Of a stretch of 64,000 bases of DNA, positions 47,101 through 59,071 are shown piece by piece. The DNA is from Nematostella vectensis (taxonomy: Eukaryota; Cnidaria; Anthozoa; Actiniaria; Edwardsiidae), in contig NC_064044.1 of NCBI RefSeq assembly GCF_932526225.1, positions 7,366,801-7,430,800 on the forward strand. Reading direction: 5' to 3'. The notes under the pieces are model-generated. The model saw only the letters and a list, made by a program, of their open reading frames with translations, searched no databases and was not told the origin of the DNA. Numbering within the stretch: the stretch's first letter is position 1; every line of letters starts with the position of its first letter. The position numbers and the translations under genes are program-made.

Positions 47101-50100
47101 TGGTAAAGAATCAAAGCCATAACCCCTCAATATCTTCCCTCCCCTCAATGGCATTTAACCCTTTTCAGACAGAGGGGGGGGGGGGGGGGGGGCAAAGACC
47201 CCCCTCCAGGAAAATTGCTAAACTTCTGAACCATAGCAGCTAAGAGACTAAAACTTGGTGAATTTTCCTAAAATCTATCTGCGGACGTTTTGATGCCATT
47301 GACATGTCGAGAAGATGCTCCATGTTACATGGCAACCCTTTTTTTCACACATAAGTTTCCCCAAAACTAAAAAGTAGTGAATTTTTTTTATATTTTAGTC
47401 CTGTTTCCCAGATTTAAATGCTTGTTTTGACTTTATAAGTTTGTTTGACAAGTTTTACAACAGCGCTAGAATTTGTTTACCTCGGATATTTGCGGCAAAA
47501 ATGAGCCGCAATGACTCGAGACTCACTTTCTAAGCAATCTTTCCAAGTCTGGAAGAGTTTTCAGAATTTCCTTGACATCACAAACAACAGCAGGCACTGT
47601 CATCAAGTCCTCGATTGCATCTAGTCTGTGTTAAAAACAAGGAAGTAGTAAACAGGTATAGAAAATATATATATTTCAATTGCTAGAAAATAGAGTTAAG
47701 TCATAGTATCTATCATAGCATGCAGCATTCGGTTTTACACTGGTTTTACACTTACCACTAGGCATTCATACCTCAAATGCTGCCAAGTAAATGCTGTCAA
47801 ACACCACTTACTTGCCTTGTTCTCAAAGACAGGCTCTAATTGATTCTTCTTAATTTGTCATTTCTGTTCAAACTCGAATAAATTAGAAAACAGTAAAAAA
47901 AAAATCAAACCCGAAATGTTTTACTCGGGAAGTTTTACTTTCTGATATGGTCAGCATCGGGTATTTCGTCCATCCTTACCATCTTTTTGCTATCCTATCC
48001 CAAGAAGGCTAATGTGCAGAAGGGTACCAGTTAGAATAAGCTCATACATACCTATCGTTAATGGCCATTGGATTACACAAAGGAGCACATAACCACTGTT
48101 TGAAGAGCCGTTTTCCTGGAAAGAAATTAGAACATATTCAATCTTGTGACAAAAAAAAACCACACAGAAAATGCTGTACTGTGTTATTAGGGCCCGGGCG
48201 ATGAACAATGGATAGGACAGTGTAACGGAAACAACTGCGTTACTGCTTCATGTTCCATGCTCATTTTAAAGTAGTGCTAAAATCGCCGAAACACACAGTA
48301 ACTACCGTGCTAGGATTTGGTAGTAGACGGCTGAAACGTATTAGACAGATGGTATTTTCATTCATTTTTCATTTCATTTTCATTTGAATTTGGTTCTTTA
48401 TCCATTGCAAACTTTTTCTGAATTTGTTGTGTGTCACGGTTGCTATTAACGTAAGTAAGTCCCTATTAGCGCAATATGGACCTGGTAATAAGGACATGGT
48501 AAACAAACTAACCAAAAGGTGTGCTGCAGTGGTCAAGTTGCTCGAGAAGAGTTCCTTGAAGAGAACCATCAGGACCACATGGCACTACGTCCAGATTTGT
48601 CAAAGTGACGTCATCAAGGATCTGGAAATGTCAAGAAATAGTGGCTGTTAGGCACCTTAGGCAGCTGTTATATAACTATGTCTTACTACACAGACAAACA
48701 GACAGGTAAAACAGACTACACACACAAAACATAATTTATTTGTGGACAGAAGAAAACTGCAGAATCTGGGGGAAAGCCCTCATAGAAAAGGTGAGAACCA
48801 ACAAACTCAATTCAGACAGAGCCGACAATCAAACCTGGAAGGCGGTGGCGAGAGGTAGCAACTAAAACAAAGATTTGCCAAATGCATCAACTAGGCTTCC
48901 CAGTGACATTTAAGACCTCCTCAACAGTCGGTTATCATAAAACGTTTTCCAAGAACATCCACGCCTTACCAAGTGCTGGCGCCCCTGTGTGAATGACAAA
49001 GTGCTGCTCCGAGGTGCATCTAGACAGTCAAGTGGCTTGTATTCCTGGAAGATAAATTCAAGTAAAATAAAGGAATCAATAAAAATGATTGGTCTGTTCC
49101 CTAAAAGAGACATGGTTCCTGGAAGATGAATTCAAGTAAAATAAAGGAACCAATAAAAATGATTGGTCTGTTCCCTAAAAGAGACATGGTTCCTGGAAGA
49201 TAAATTCAAGTAAAATAAAGGAATCAATAAAAAGGATTGGTCTGTTCCCTAAAAGAGACATGGTTCCTGGAAGATAAATTTAAGTAAAATAAAGGGATCA
49301 ATAAAAATGATTGGTCTGTTCCCTAAAAGAGACATGGTTCCTGGAAGATAAATTCAAGTAAAATAAAGGAATCAATAAAAAGGATTGGTCTGTTCCCTAA
49401 AAGAGACATGGTTCCTAGAAGATAAATTCAAGTAAAATAAAGGAATCAATAAAAAGGATTGGTCTGTTCCCTAAAAGAGACATGGTTCCTGGAAGATAAA
49501 TTCAAGTAAAATAAAGGAATCAATAATAAGGATTGGTCTGTTCCCTAAAAGAGACATGGTTCTTCAAAAATAAAAAAGATAAAAATTAATACTGCCTAAA
49601 AATTGAATCTGCTTGATTAACTGTGACTTGTAAGTATCACATATATAATTTTAAGAGCTCATACCTCGAATTTACCCATTGAAAGCAACTCTTCTTCTAT
49701 GAGGCATTTCTTAAGATACCTAGTGAATCAACAATACTTATGTCAGATATGATATTAGATAAATTAAATCCATGATCTCACCCTGGATTGAGAACATATG
49801 TCATTAAAGGCCTAACTCATGCCCCACACCTGTTGTGCTAAACCTATTTCATTGGATTGAGCACATGAACAGTTCAATGTCAGCACTGCAGAGTACTGTT
49901 TGGCACTGCTCTTAGCACGGCACTGGCTCAAACGTTCAGCTTTTGATGCCAAACAAATACCAAATCTATTATGATTTTAAAGTGCATCATCAAGTCAATT
50001 TGACTGCTTTCAATGTATTGGGCATGATTTATTTAGTGGTCCATCTAAAGCAACGTTGAGCCCAGTGTTTTTGTGTCAATACAAATAGATTCAGCATGGT

Positions 50101-53100
50101 ACAGTAGGAGTAGGACATATCAGGCCTAAGCTATCACGGTTGTAATAAGTTAAGCGCTGCTACTCCTTAATGTAAGTGAGCATTACTAACCATGCGACAG
50201 CTCCTAATGCACTCAGAGCAAGCTCATGTCCATCTGTTGGGGTGAGCCCAAGAGGGTCTGAGGATGAAAGGTACTGTTTATTTCGCTCTATCTGGTGAAG
50301 CTTGGAGCAACTCAATGCCAGATGGCATCAAATAAGCAAGCCCTTTTAGACACTAATACCATCATCATTACCACCATTATCTTGATCGAAATCACTATCA
50401 TTTTCAGCATCCCTATCATGATTGTCATCAGTACCACCATCATCCTTTTATCATTACCATACTTGTCATCACCATCCTTACCGACATCATTATTATCAAC
50501 ATTATCACAATTGTTATTATCTTTACCGCCACTAAGAAACTTTGTTATCATCACCCATTAAACATACCTCCATCTGTCATCATTATTATCAACATTATCA
50601 CAATTGTTATTATCTTTACCGCCACTAAGAAACTTTGTTATCATCACCCATTACACATACCTCCATCTGTCATCATTTTTAGCATCGCTGGCCAGTTCTG
50701 AAATAAAAATAAGACAGGGTGAATGTTTACAAATTTTTATTGCAACCATTCAACACATTTTAAAATCAAATCAAGGAATAATAAAGAATGCTCACAACGG
50801 ATTCATCGGCGCCATCCTTATCATTCTTGAAATAGTTTCCTTCAGCAAGGAATTTCAAAGTCTTGCTCGCATCCCAAAATTCGCTACCTGTAGATACACA
50901 GGTCAGTAAGAAGGACATGGAAATAATAAATTAAGGTTAATAACTTTCAAATATAGAGGTGCATGGTCAAAAATGATTTTGGGACATTGCTCCGCCTCTC
51001 TGAATAAATTTGCTTTTCCCTGCATGCTGAGACTGCATGATTGCGCCACAGACAACTCATAACCAAAAAGCCATTGTCATAATTTTTATCAGCAAGAATA
51101 CCTATAAAAACACTGTACAGCACCATTTTCTTGAGTATGAACAAATTTTCCCACCTGGTGCAAGATGCTCTGTAAGGGACGACATCAACTCATGACTTAA
51201 AATGTGCTGGGTCTTGGAAGTGTAACTACCGCGGCATGTTAAAACCTGACAAGGAAAACACAATGACACATACAAAAAACTTAAAGTAAGGCAGAAAAAT
51301 AGGGGTATTAAAGATGATCGCCCCAAGGTATAGTCCCCCCGATCACACTGAGAACGATCACCCCAAGGTACTGTCACCCAGATCACACTGAGAACGATCG
51401 CCCCACTCAGACGGAGCCATGTGCTCGGCATGTTTCTGATAATACCACAAGTGTAGAGATGGTAGAGACCATAACATAGTCGAGACCAGTGTTTCCAAGG
51501 GTGCTTTTGGAAGTCGATATTTATTTTAGTTAATGATCAAAACGGACTTTTTACGGCGTTCAAACGACTTCTAAGCAGTCTTTATGAAGAAATAACTTTG
51601 TAGCTAGAAACAAAGAAAGGAATAAAACCCCAAGGCCATGGAGACAAAAATAAAAACAGCTTTTACTGATCAAGTCTTGTGTGTGTGTGGCCACATTCTC
51701 ATTCAAACTTGCACTTCATGCAATAAGTCTTGTAATGTAGTTTGAATTTTGCATAAAAATGAAAGCGAAACATGATGGAAAATACCTTTGAAGGTACAAA
51801 CCTGCACAGGGGGGTGGTGAGCAATGAGAGTGCGAAGACGTGATGCCTGTCTGTCATCCTTGAATTGACCAATCTAAATGAATAAATAGAAGAAAATCTA
51901 GTCATTCAGGTTACCCACCAGTTTCGTCCACAACCACAATCACAGAGTCGATTTGTCTTGTTCACATATAAATAAATAAATAAATAAAAATAGAAGAAAA
52001 TCTAGTCATTCAGGTTACCCACCAGTGTCATCCACAACCACAATCACAGAGTCGATTTGTCTTGTTAACATATAAGGCAGTCGTGTACAGCAGGATAATA
52101 CAAAACTTAAGAACCCACAACACACATAGAATGCCGAAAACGTACTGTAGGCTATGTGCACCTGTAGGTGGGTGCAGTAAATAACAATCAGTCTAGTCTA
52201 AGCAAGCCATATCAAATGAGATGCTAGATGCAGGATGCTAGATAAGGCTAAGAAAGCGAACTGGGCTTTTTTGCCGAATAAAAAAGTCCAATGCCTACAG
52301 ATAGGCTATTGTTTTAAAGAATTTTTCTACTCTATGTATGAAAAAAATATTGAAAAAAAAAATAGTTTATGATTTTCTCATTTAACAACCAGTCATTAGA
52401 TCTTCAACCTACAGCCCGGATGGTTAGAAAACTTACATGAAACTTGCCAATAGAAGTATCCAGAAAGCACACACCATACATGCTTTCACCGCCGCAATCA
52501 CTCAGTTCCTAGGTAAAAAATTCAAAAAAACCTAAGAACATGAAAAAAAATCCAAACCTATACCCAATCAAACTCGTTAGTTTGGTTTTTGCATGAACCA
52601 TCATGATAACTGCTTAGTACCTTTTCTGCAACAGCCAGTAAATATGCAGCCTCTGACTCTGTACAGTCACCATCACGAAAGCTATACATTTTAGTTCCTG
52701 CAGGAGAAAAACCACAACAAACTTACACAATGTGTACCTACATACATTGATTCCACAAAGATGCAAATGATTTTATTTTTTTAGAGAAATCCCCCACATA
52801 CAGTACAAGATGATGATGGTACTGTACATACCATAGCTAATAACAAGGTTGACACGAAACGCAAGGAGAATTAATTGCAGGCTGAATTAGAACATGAAAC
52901 ACTTGGTCAAAGACCAATGAGCAGTTCTAGAGTGCTAGATTTGTTGGCAGAATACAGTTTGAACATTCTAAGGCCTAGTAGTCTAGACACCACACTTTTC
53001 ATTTGCCTTTTACAGTATAATAAAAGACCTTCAATTTGAAACAGCACATGAAAAAAGGGCATCAAATAAGCCCTTAGTCACCTAACACTATATATACAGT

Positions 53101-56100
53101 ACCAGGTGTTTCTATAAGCAGATTGGCACATTGTAATATCTCTAATTTTTTTTCCTGACATACAGGAGACTACAGTATGTAAGTGATCCATCACTCACCT
53201 TTTGTTGTAACTGCGCAAATCTCTCTTTTCACCACTTGGTCAAACTTAGAGTTTGTTCTATCTAAACAATAAAGATAAGGATGATTAGAATAAAAGTACA
53301 GTTCGTCAGGCTTCATGAGAGCTTAGTAGTTTTACTTTATCATTTGAGGAGTATGCATCTGTAAGTATAGGGGTTTGCAAACATTTTTATGAGAGAACAG
53401 AGTATTGGTTTTGCATCAATGACAGGAACCAATAATTTGGTTTGGAGGCACACCCATAACAGAATCTTCAAACCATATTTCAGAGTACAGAGAATGAAGA
53501 GCCCCCAGATTTATTGATAAAAATCAATATTTTTGGCTTCCTCCATATTTTAATCTTATGACAGAAGGACATGTTGTACATCTAAGGGAAAACATTGAAG
53601 TGACAACTTACTCTTTTTGCATCGCTCTTTCATCATTTCAGGTGTCTCAGTCTGCTCTACTCTGGCAATCCTAAAGAACATAATGGAAAAATAAGAAGCT
53701 TATTTGTGGCAAGAGAATGTTTCTTTGGCATGATAATACTTACTTATATCCTTTCTGGATAAGAGTGTCTGAGTAGCGTCCAAATGCAATCTCTGGAAAT
53801 CCAGCATGTGCAAAGTTACCCTGAAAAATAATCCAAGTACAGATATACATAACAAACAGACAGCCCTAGAAAGTGGCAGTACAGGGGCATGGTATCATCT
53901 TCAACATGTTTAATATAAGAAAAACTTGGCAGTCATGGAGTGAGAGGGGGAGGGGAGGGTGAGGAGCATCCACTACGCCCCAGCCTTACTGCTACTGACT
54001 GACAGTTGGCGGAATAGAGATTTATTTTCAAACTGAAAAAATTTAAAAAGGAATACGAACTATTAGAAATAAATCTCTGCCCACCAAATTACCCAAACAA
54101 ACCTGTGTAAGATTACAAAAACTAAAAGTTTCCCATTTCCAGGGCCCTGGTCATACATACAGCCACACACAATTTTGCCAACATATCAAATTATAAGTAA
54201 CATTTGTATGCATCCGAAGACCAATAATGGACCTATGGAATGACTTGCTGGTAAGCTAACCTTCATGTAGATCAAGTTGAGCTCCTTCACCCCTGTTGTG
54301 GCATCCATATGGTATAACTCGTAGAACTTGCCAACCTGAGGAAACCCACAAGGGGCGGAGGCAAACAAAAGGTGAGGTCAAAAGGGGCAGGGAAAGGCTC
54401 ATTCTTATAAACAGACTGCCATTAAAATCTGAACAAAATCTGGTTTTCATTATTGTTGAAGACAGGGTCAAACCAATCTTGTCACATGAGCATGGTTGGG
54501 GTCAAGACCCCTCGGACCCTCCCTCTGGACACATGCCTGGTTGTAGATATAATGGTCACAGCAACAAGGATAGTGACAGTAAAGACAAAAACAATGGAAA
54601 ACTTCATATATATGGAAATGCATTGTTTGAATACATTTCAGCTGTTTTTCACCAAACAATGACCAAAAATACTGTTCTGAGTTTCTTTTTCTATGTATCA
54701 AGGATATGAATGTTTTGCACTGTTAATCCAACTATGTTGCTAAAGTAGTAAAAATGTTCCAGGCTTCCTTTTGTCTCTTTGAAGCATAGGATTTCTATTA
54801 GTTATCTTGACCTATTTACAATCGATTGCTTAGTGTCAAAGATTTATTTAGTAATGTCTTCCGTAAAAAAGGGGCTGTTTTCACAAAATAAAATGAAAAA
54901 ATTGTTATACACAGGGAATATGATTATATGTACCTTAAAGAACAAGACCGTGTCGAAGTGTTCACTTTTTAGTTGCCACCACTGTCTCATTGCCTGCAAG
55001 AAATATCAAGAATGTTGTGTTGAAGGATAACAAACTAAGGATACTGCAATTAGGAACGAGTTTTATGTTAATAAATTTTTATTCAAATGAAACAACTCAC
55101 TGGAGTGACATCTTTTGAGGTAAGATAGGATTGAGGTACCTATAAACAGCAACAAAAAATACTTTATATGAATTTGCTTGGACAGTATTTTTGCCAACAT
55201 ACATGTATATACAGCACACAATAATAAACCATGTACTCCAGCATGGGTGTTTTAATCTTCGACACCAACAACAAGATGTATTTTTCCATGAGTATAATTA
55301 ACTTACCAAAAGTGTTTTGGGATCATAGTCTGGGTGTAACATTGGCCTTCCATGTTTGTCTCTAAATTTCACATAAAAGTTATCAAAAGAAAAAAAAACA
55401 GGATTGGCTTTGACATTGCACACTAAAATACTGTACATGTAACTGAGGCCAGCTTGACAGTGCAAACAGTGCCAACGCCAGCAAGCATTGTTGGCATCGC
55501 TGTTCTTCACAAACATTAAGGAAATGTTGAAAAACTTTACTTCACAGCACCCCTGACATGGTGTGTAATCAGTGCAAATATTTTTCAGGTTTTTTTCATA
55601 TTTTTACATCACCAACAATGCTGGTGCTTCCTGCAGAGGCATTGAAATTAGAACTTCCTTAAAGAGTAACTACATCATAAGGAAGAGTGTTTCATTCCAT
55701 ACTTCCGTTTCCCTTCCTTGAGCCAATCCAATTTCTCATGGAGGTAGACCCCAGTGTTTCCATTCTCATCAGGTTCAGTCACCGGAGCAGGAGATGATGT
55801 CATCTGAAAGCGAGCCAATGAGGTTGCGGCTTTGCTTGCAGAGTTGGTGATCTTGGTAGCAAGTGAGGATGATAGTTTGGCAGGCTTTGGTGTGTTGCTT
55901 GTAGGATTTGAGGTCATGTTTGGTGCTAGCTTGCCCTTCTTTGAACTTGGCGTTGAGGTTGAGCCACGCTTTCTCTTCTTGGTGTTTTTAGTCTCCTGTC
56001 CAAGGTCAAAGTACACTCTTAACACTCTTTATCCTTAGGTATTTTATATTTTCTGCATAGCAATATACTGTACTTCTTCTTTTTTAACATACCTCACACT

Positions 56101-58525
56101 CCTCTGTAAATTTTTTGTAACCACTTTTGTTAATAGTGTAAAAATGCACCCCTTCTACAAGCTTCTGTCAATTTCCTTTCAAGCAATCCTAATGAAACAA
56201 CAATACCCAACGAGAAGACAAAGGATTTACAGTCCTTAATGTAACAGTTAGACAGCCAGGCTATTTTCCTTTTAAAATAATTCCCCATGCTGATGGCCTT
56301 GCCCTTTAGGAGCCAACACCACTGACGTCTGTCGACATCTGTCGGCATCCGAGCAGTCATTTCTACTACCTCTCATTAGCTCCACCCTTTCCCCTTCTAT
56401 TCCATCTTAAGAATACTACCTCAAATCTGCAGCTCTATTAACCAATCTCATTCATTGTTCTGTATAAAAAATAAAGTCTCAAACCCACATTGCTTTCCAC
56501 CCCCTCCCCCTCTTTTTTGAAACTCTGGATCCGACCCTGTCCCCCTCTATAAGCCCCGCCCTTTACCTCTTCTTCTTCGTCTTCTTCACTGTTATTATCA
56601 GAAGAGGGCTCTTCCTCCTCCGCACCACTGCTAACACTGTCATCAGACTCTTCACTCTCAGGCTTAAAGTCGTCTGATCCATCAGAGTCTGACTCAATCA
56701 TCACTCTTTTTCTCTTCTTCATTCCTCCAACAGCTGCTTTACGTCTGGGCCTCTTGTTTTTTTGCTTTGTGACAGATCAACATAAAACAACCATCCAGCT
56801 TCAACTTATTTCATGGCAATGGCAAGTGTCATATAGGATATTCATATACACCAAAAACAAAGCTGGTTTTGATACAAGGCTTTTGAGGCAATAGGCGACT
56901 TGCATTAACTGATTATGTGAGTTTTTAGGTGGCAAATTCAAGCCAAAATGAACCCAGAAACGAATGTGACTCTCATGCCAGAGAATAAAAACAACAAAAA
57001 TACTGTAAGCTCTTTATGACAAAGAAATTTTCTAGTTAATACATAAAGGTGCTTAATAAGTTTCTTTTGTTAATAAGCTTTATGTTGTTGTCATTTTGCC
57101 ACTAAAAGCCTGCTCGCAAGTTTGACACCCAAAAAGTCATGTGATCTGCTAATGCAAGCCCCCTACAGTACTGTGACTCTAGTAATTACTTGATACTATG
57201 TTAGAAGCTGTCTAACAGTAATTCTGATGATGCAGTTTATTTACCATGGCAGTATTAACTTCATCATCAGTACTGCCATCACCAGAATCGTTCTCTTGAG
57301 AAGCACTCCCATTCCTTTCCATCTCAGCCTCACTCTCCTCATCTGATGGTATGCAGCATATAAGCCCCTCCCTCTCTGTTGACGATAGAGCTAACGCCTT
57401 CTCAGCTTGCTCCACAGCTGCCCTGATAGCCAGGCTGTGACCCCCCTTATTCTCCCCCTTGACAAAGGGTTGTATAAGACTGTGGAAGAAAACATAATGA
57501 GCCTCTGTATTCAGTCATAACTATGGATACAGGGAAAAGTCAAAAAGGACATGATAACAATAAGTAAATACTATTCATGTCATTTTGAAGCAAAACCTGT
57601 AAGTCCCCCTTCTAAAAAATGCACCCCTCCTATCTCATGTCTAAAACATTAAACGATTACCGCCTTCAGATAAAGTTTCTTTTCTTCTACTTTTTATTTC
57701 CAAATCCAGCCACCCCTCTGTAGAGGATTGATTACTTTAGCCAGCCTCGCATATGAATATAAGATAGCCTAATATAGGGTGATTAGGGCCATAAAACCAA
57801 CTCATTTCCAATCTTGAACAATTAGCTATCAGCCCTACATATCAGCCCTACATAACGTTTCATACATTTAGTTATAAATGAAGACACTGCACACTTAGTT
57901 GTATGATGCAAAAAAAGGCATATGGTGCATAGGAGAAACTGCAAAATACCACATGTTTATACCAAAGAATAGAAAGAAGAGCCTGAAAATAGAAAGAACA
58001 GCCTGAAAGGATAAAGAATCTACAGTAACAAAAATGTTGGTATTCTGAAACAAGAGTCCAAATTCATTAATTAAAACACCCCGCCTCCCCCTCCCCAACG
58101 ACCATCTACTTGGGCTTCCTGTGTTGAGAATAAAAGATAACATGGATGGAATTTATTACGAATTTATTATCAATTTTATTACTTCCTATAACTCACGTCT
58201 TTTTAACCCATCCTCTACTCGGAGGCTCCCCAAAGAACTGCACATGGTACTCATTACTCCTGGCGTGAATATTCAGCTTAGGATGATTGCAAACAATCGC
58301 AGGCCATATTGGATGTCCTTCCATCTTAGCCCAAACAACATCACATATCTTTTGTACAAATACATGGCTGTCGTTTGCCTTGGTTGAGGTTTTAACCTCT
58401 TTCTTTGTCTCCGGCGTCTTTGCTTTCCCCTTTGGCGATGTTTTGTCGTTTGTTTCGGGGCGATCCCCAGCATTTGGAGACTTGTTTGCGGGAACTTTCG
58501 TGAAATAAGAGAAAAGCGTCGCCAT
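38135..58525 (-). CDS. MSH6: DNA mismatch repair protein MSH6
   Basis: MSH6 pairs with MSH2 (MutS-alpha) to recognise mismatches. Thirty-nine exons join in phase, 4020 nt, about 1339 aa: 58197-58525, 57245-57479, 56567-56764, 55703-55995, 55307-55361, 55101-55139, 54934-54993, 54261-54335, 53744-53820, 53612-53670, 53199-53261, 52621-52697, 52437-52508, 51802-51873, 51155-51245, 50796-50887, 50661-50697, 50191-50287, 49665-49719, 48970-49044, 48513-48621, 48052-48115, 47527-47625, 46796-46972, 45459-45558, 44950-45004, 44324-44424, 44213-44234, 42758-42968, 42369-42440, 42152-42224, 41947-42045, 41693-41818, 41224-41311, 40714-40803, 40318-40472, 38757-38894, 38307-38374, 38135-38156 (last tentative). 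Motifs: PIP-box-like [12 protein letters not shown] domain ([15 protein letters not shown]); mismatch-binding [12 protein letters not shown] (the Phe-x-Glu); Walker [11 protein letters not shown]; signature [13 protein letters not shown]; Walker [27 protein letters not shown] 58525 was preferred to 58567 because it aligns with the family start. Confidence 0.95.
38421..38775 (-). repeat. 55-bp array built on the MSH6 exon 37 donor
   Basis: Seven units, spaced exactly 55 bp (starting at 38421, 38476, 38531, 38586, 38641, 38696 and 38751). Each contains, on the gene strand, ATTCCTGGTCAG|GTACAC or a close variant: the last bases of exon 37 plus its 5' splice site. The unit at 38751 is the true exon end. 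Five of the other six keep CAG|GT; the unit at 38476 has lost it (CAGGGACAC). Confidence 0.92.
38887..39870 (-). repeat. Acceptor-site array upstream of MSH6 exon 37
   Basis: About 14 degenerate units of about 65-75 bp. On the gene strand each contains TTTTCGGATGACAG or TATTCTGATGACAG followed by a CCTGCATG-like piece of exon 37. The first unit is the true acceptor (exon starts at 38894). Two unit types (ending CATCCGAAAACC and CATCAGAATACC on plus) alternate along the array, which also has C-runs. Confidence 0.9.
40195..40281 (-). repeat. Partial duplicate of MSH6 exon 36 tail in its downstream intron
   Basis: On the gene strand CACTACCACTCC..GTG..AAATTTGCTAC..GACCCTAA repeats the last 60-65 nt of exon 36 (40318-40380) with about 80% identity by eye. 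The splice donor itself is not preserved. A shorter third piece (CCCCACTCCCACTCCCTG) follows at 40162-40180. Confidence 0.8.
43090..43840. repeat. 58-bp minisatellite in MSH6 intron 28
   Basis: About 13 near-identical head-to-tail copies of a 58-bp unit that includes GTGTGTTATTAACCCTATTG and GACTAGTGATTGAGTTACGA. It starts about 120 bp from exon 29 and does not include a splice site, unlike the other arrays in this gene. Confidence 0.92.
44213..44234 (-). other. 22-nt MSH6 microexon
   Basis: Exon 28 of the model: preceded by TTTGTTTCAG and followed by GTAAGT. It supplies the codons for CYWGS and the phase shift needed to join exons 27 and 29, so the reading frame requires it. It aligns with the family's IVYWGIG segment. 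Confidence 0.85.
44446..44890. repeat. ATC/CAT-rich imperfect microsatellite in MSH6 intron
   Basis: Loosely repeated CATCATCACCATTATC triplets. Open frames across it on both strands are low-complexity artefacts. A similar tract lies at 50350-50560. Confidence 0.7.
49044..49575 (-). repeat. 74-bp array built on the MSH6 exon 20 acceptor
   Basis: Units begin at 49044, 49118, 49192, 49266, 49340, 49414, 49488 and a degenerate 49562, exactly 74 bp apart. Gene-strand sequence TTGAATTTATCTTCCAG|GAA contains the 3' splice site. The copy at 49044 is the real one; the next six retain AG|G (one as TTCTAG). Confidence 0.92.
50487..50673 (-). repeat. About 92-bp tandem duplication including the MSH6 exon 17 donor
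   Basis: Two copies; on the gene strand each has AATGATGACAGATGGAG|GTATGT. The true exon 17 end is at 50661; the duplicate exon end lies at about 50569. The last 17 exon bases and the donor are copied exactly. Confidence 0.9.
51885..52073. repeat. About 90-bp tandem duplication in MSH6 intron 13
   Basis: Segment AGAAGAAAATCTAGTCATTC to TCGATTTGTCTTGTT occurs twice, separated by an (AAAT)n run. It starts about 10 bp from the acceptor of exon 14 but does not include it. Confidence 0.85.
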
Positions 58526-59071
58526 TTTCACGCGCTTGGTTTCCCGCGAAATTACGAAACCGTGCATTTGCGCATGGGTTCCTGTACTGTACGCTGACCA
58601 TCAAAAAACCTTTTTTTAGTTTTTTAGCATATTGATTCTTAATTTGTAAAAAAAAAAAATACCTTATTTTCATTTCTAACCTCAAAGTCGATTAAAAGAA
58701 ACCAACAAAGGAAAGAATGCCCTTAATTGAAAAAGAGACGATGTAAATGAGACAGTTAAGTGAAGGAATATCGATGACAGTTTTGAATTACTCCTAATAT
58801 TTAATTTTTTTATCCACTTTTTTATTCACCCTCACACTATGTTTGATATTCTTCCAAGAAATCCCAATTCTTAATTTTTTTTTTCTGGTACTCCCTTTTT
58901 TATGGGTTTCCTGTGTCTTTAAGTTTGTGAGAGGCTAGGACGAAGGTCAGATTTCATGCCCAAATAAGGTGTTAAGTCTTTTCTTTGCACTCCTCCCTCT
59001 AAACACAGCTTCGCGACATTCGCCGGCCAAAAACACCCGAGAATTCACTCAAAAATCACCTCAGATTCAAT
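58526..59071. promoter_or_regulatory. Divergent intergenic region between MSH6 and CAP
   Basis: 546 bp separate the two start codons of genes transcribed away from each other, so it should hold both promoters and 5' UTRs. It is AT-rich with T-runs (58800-58900). No specific factor sites are claimed. Confidence 0.5.

Noticed and set aside
58526-58567. Upstream in-frame ATG for MSH6 (58567)
   Set aside because: It would add 14 residues not matching the family. The ATG at 58525 aligns with the normal start.
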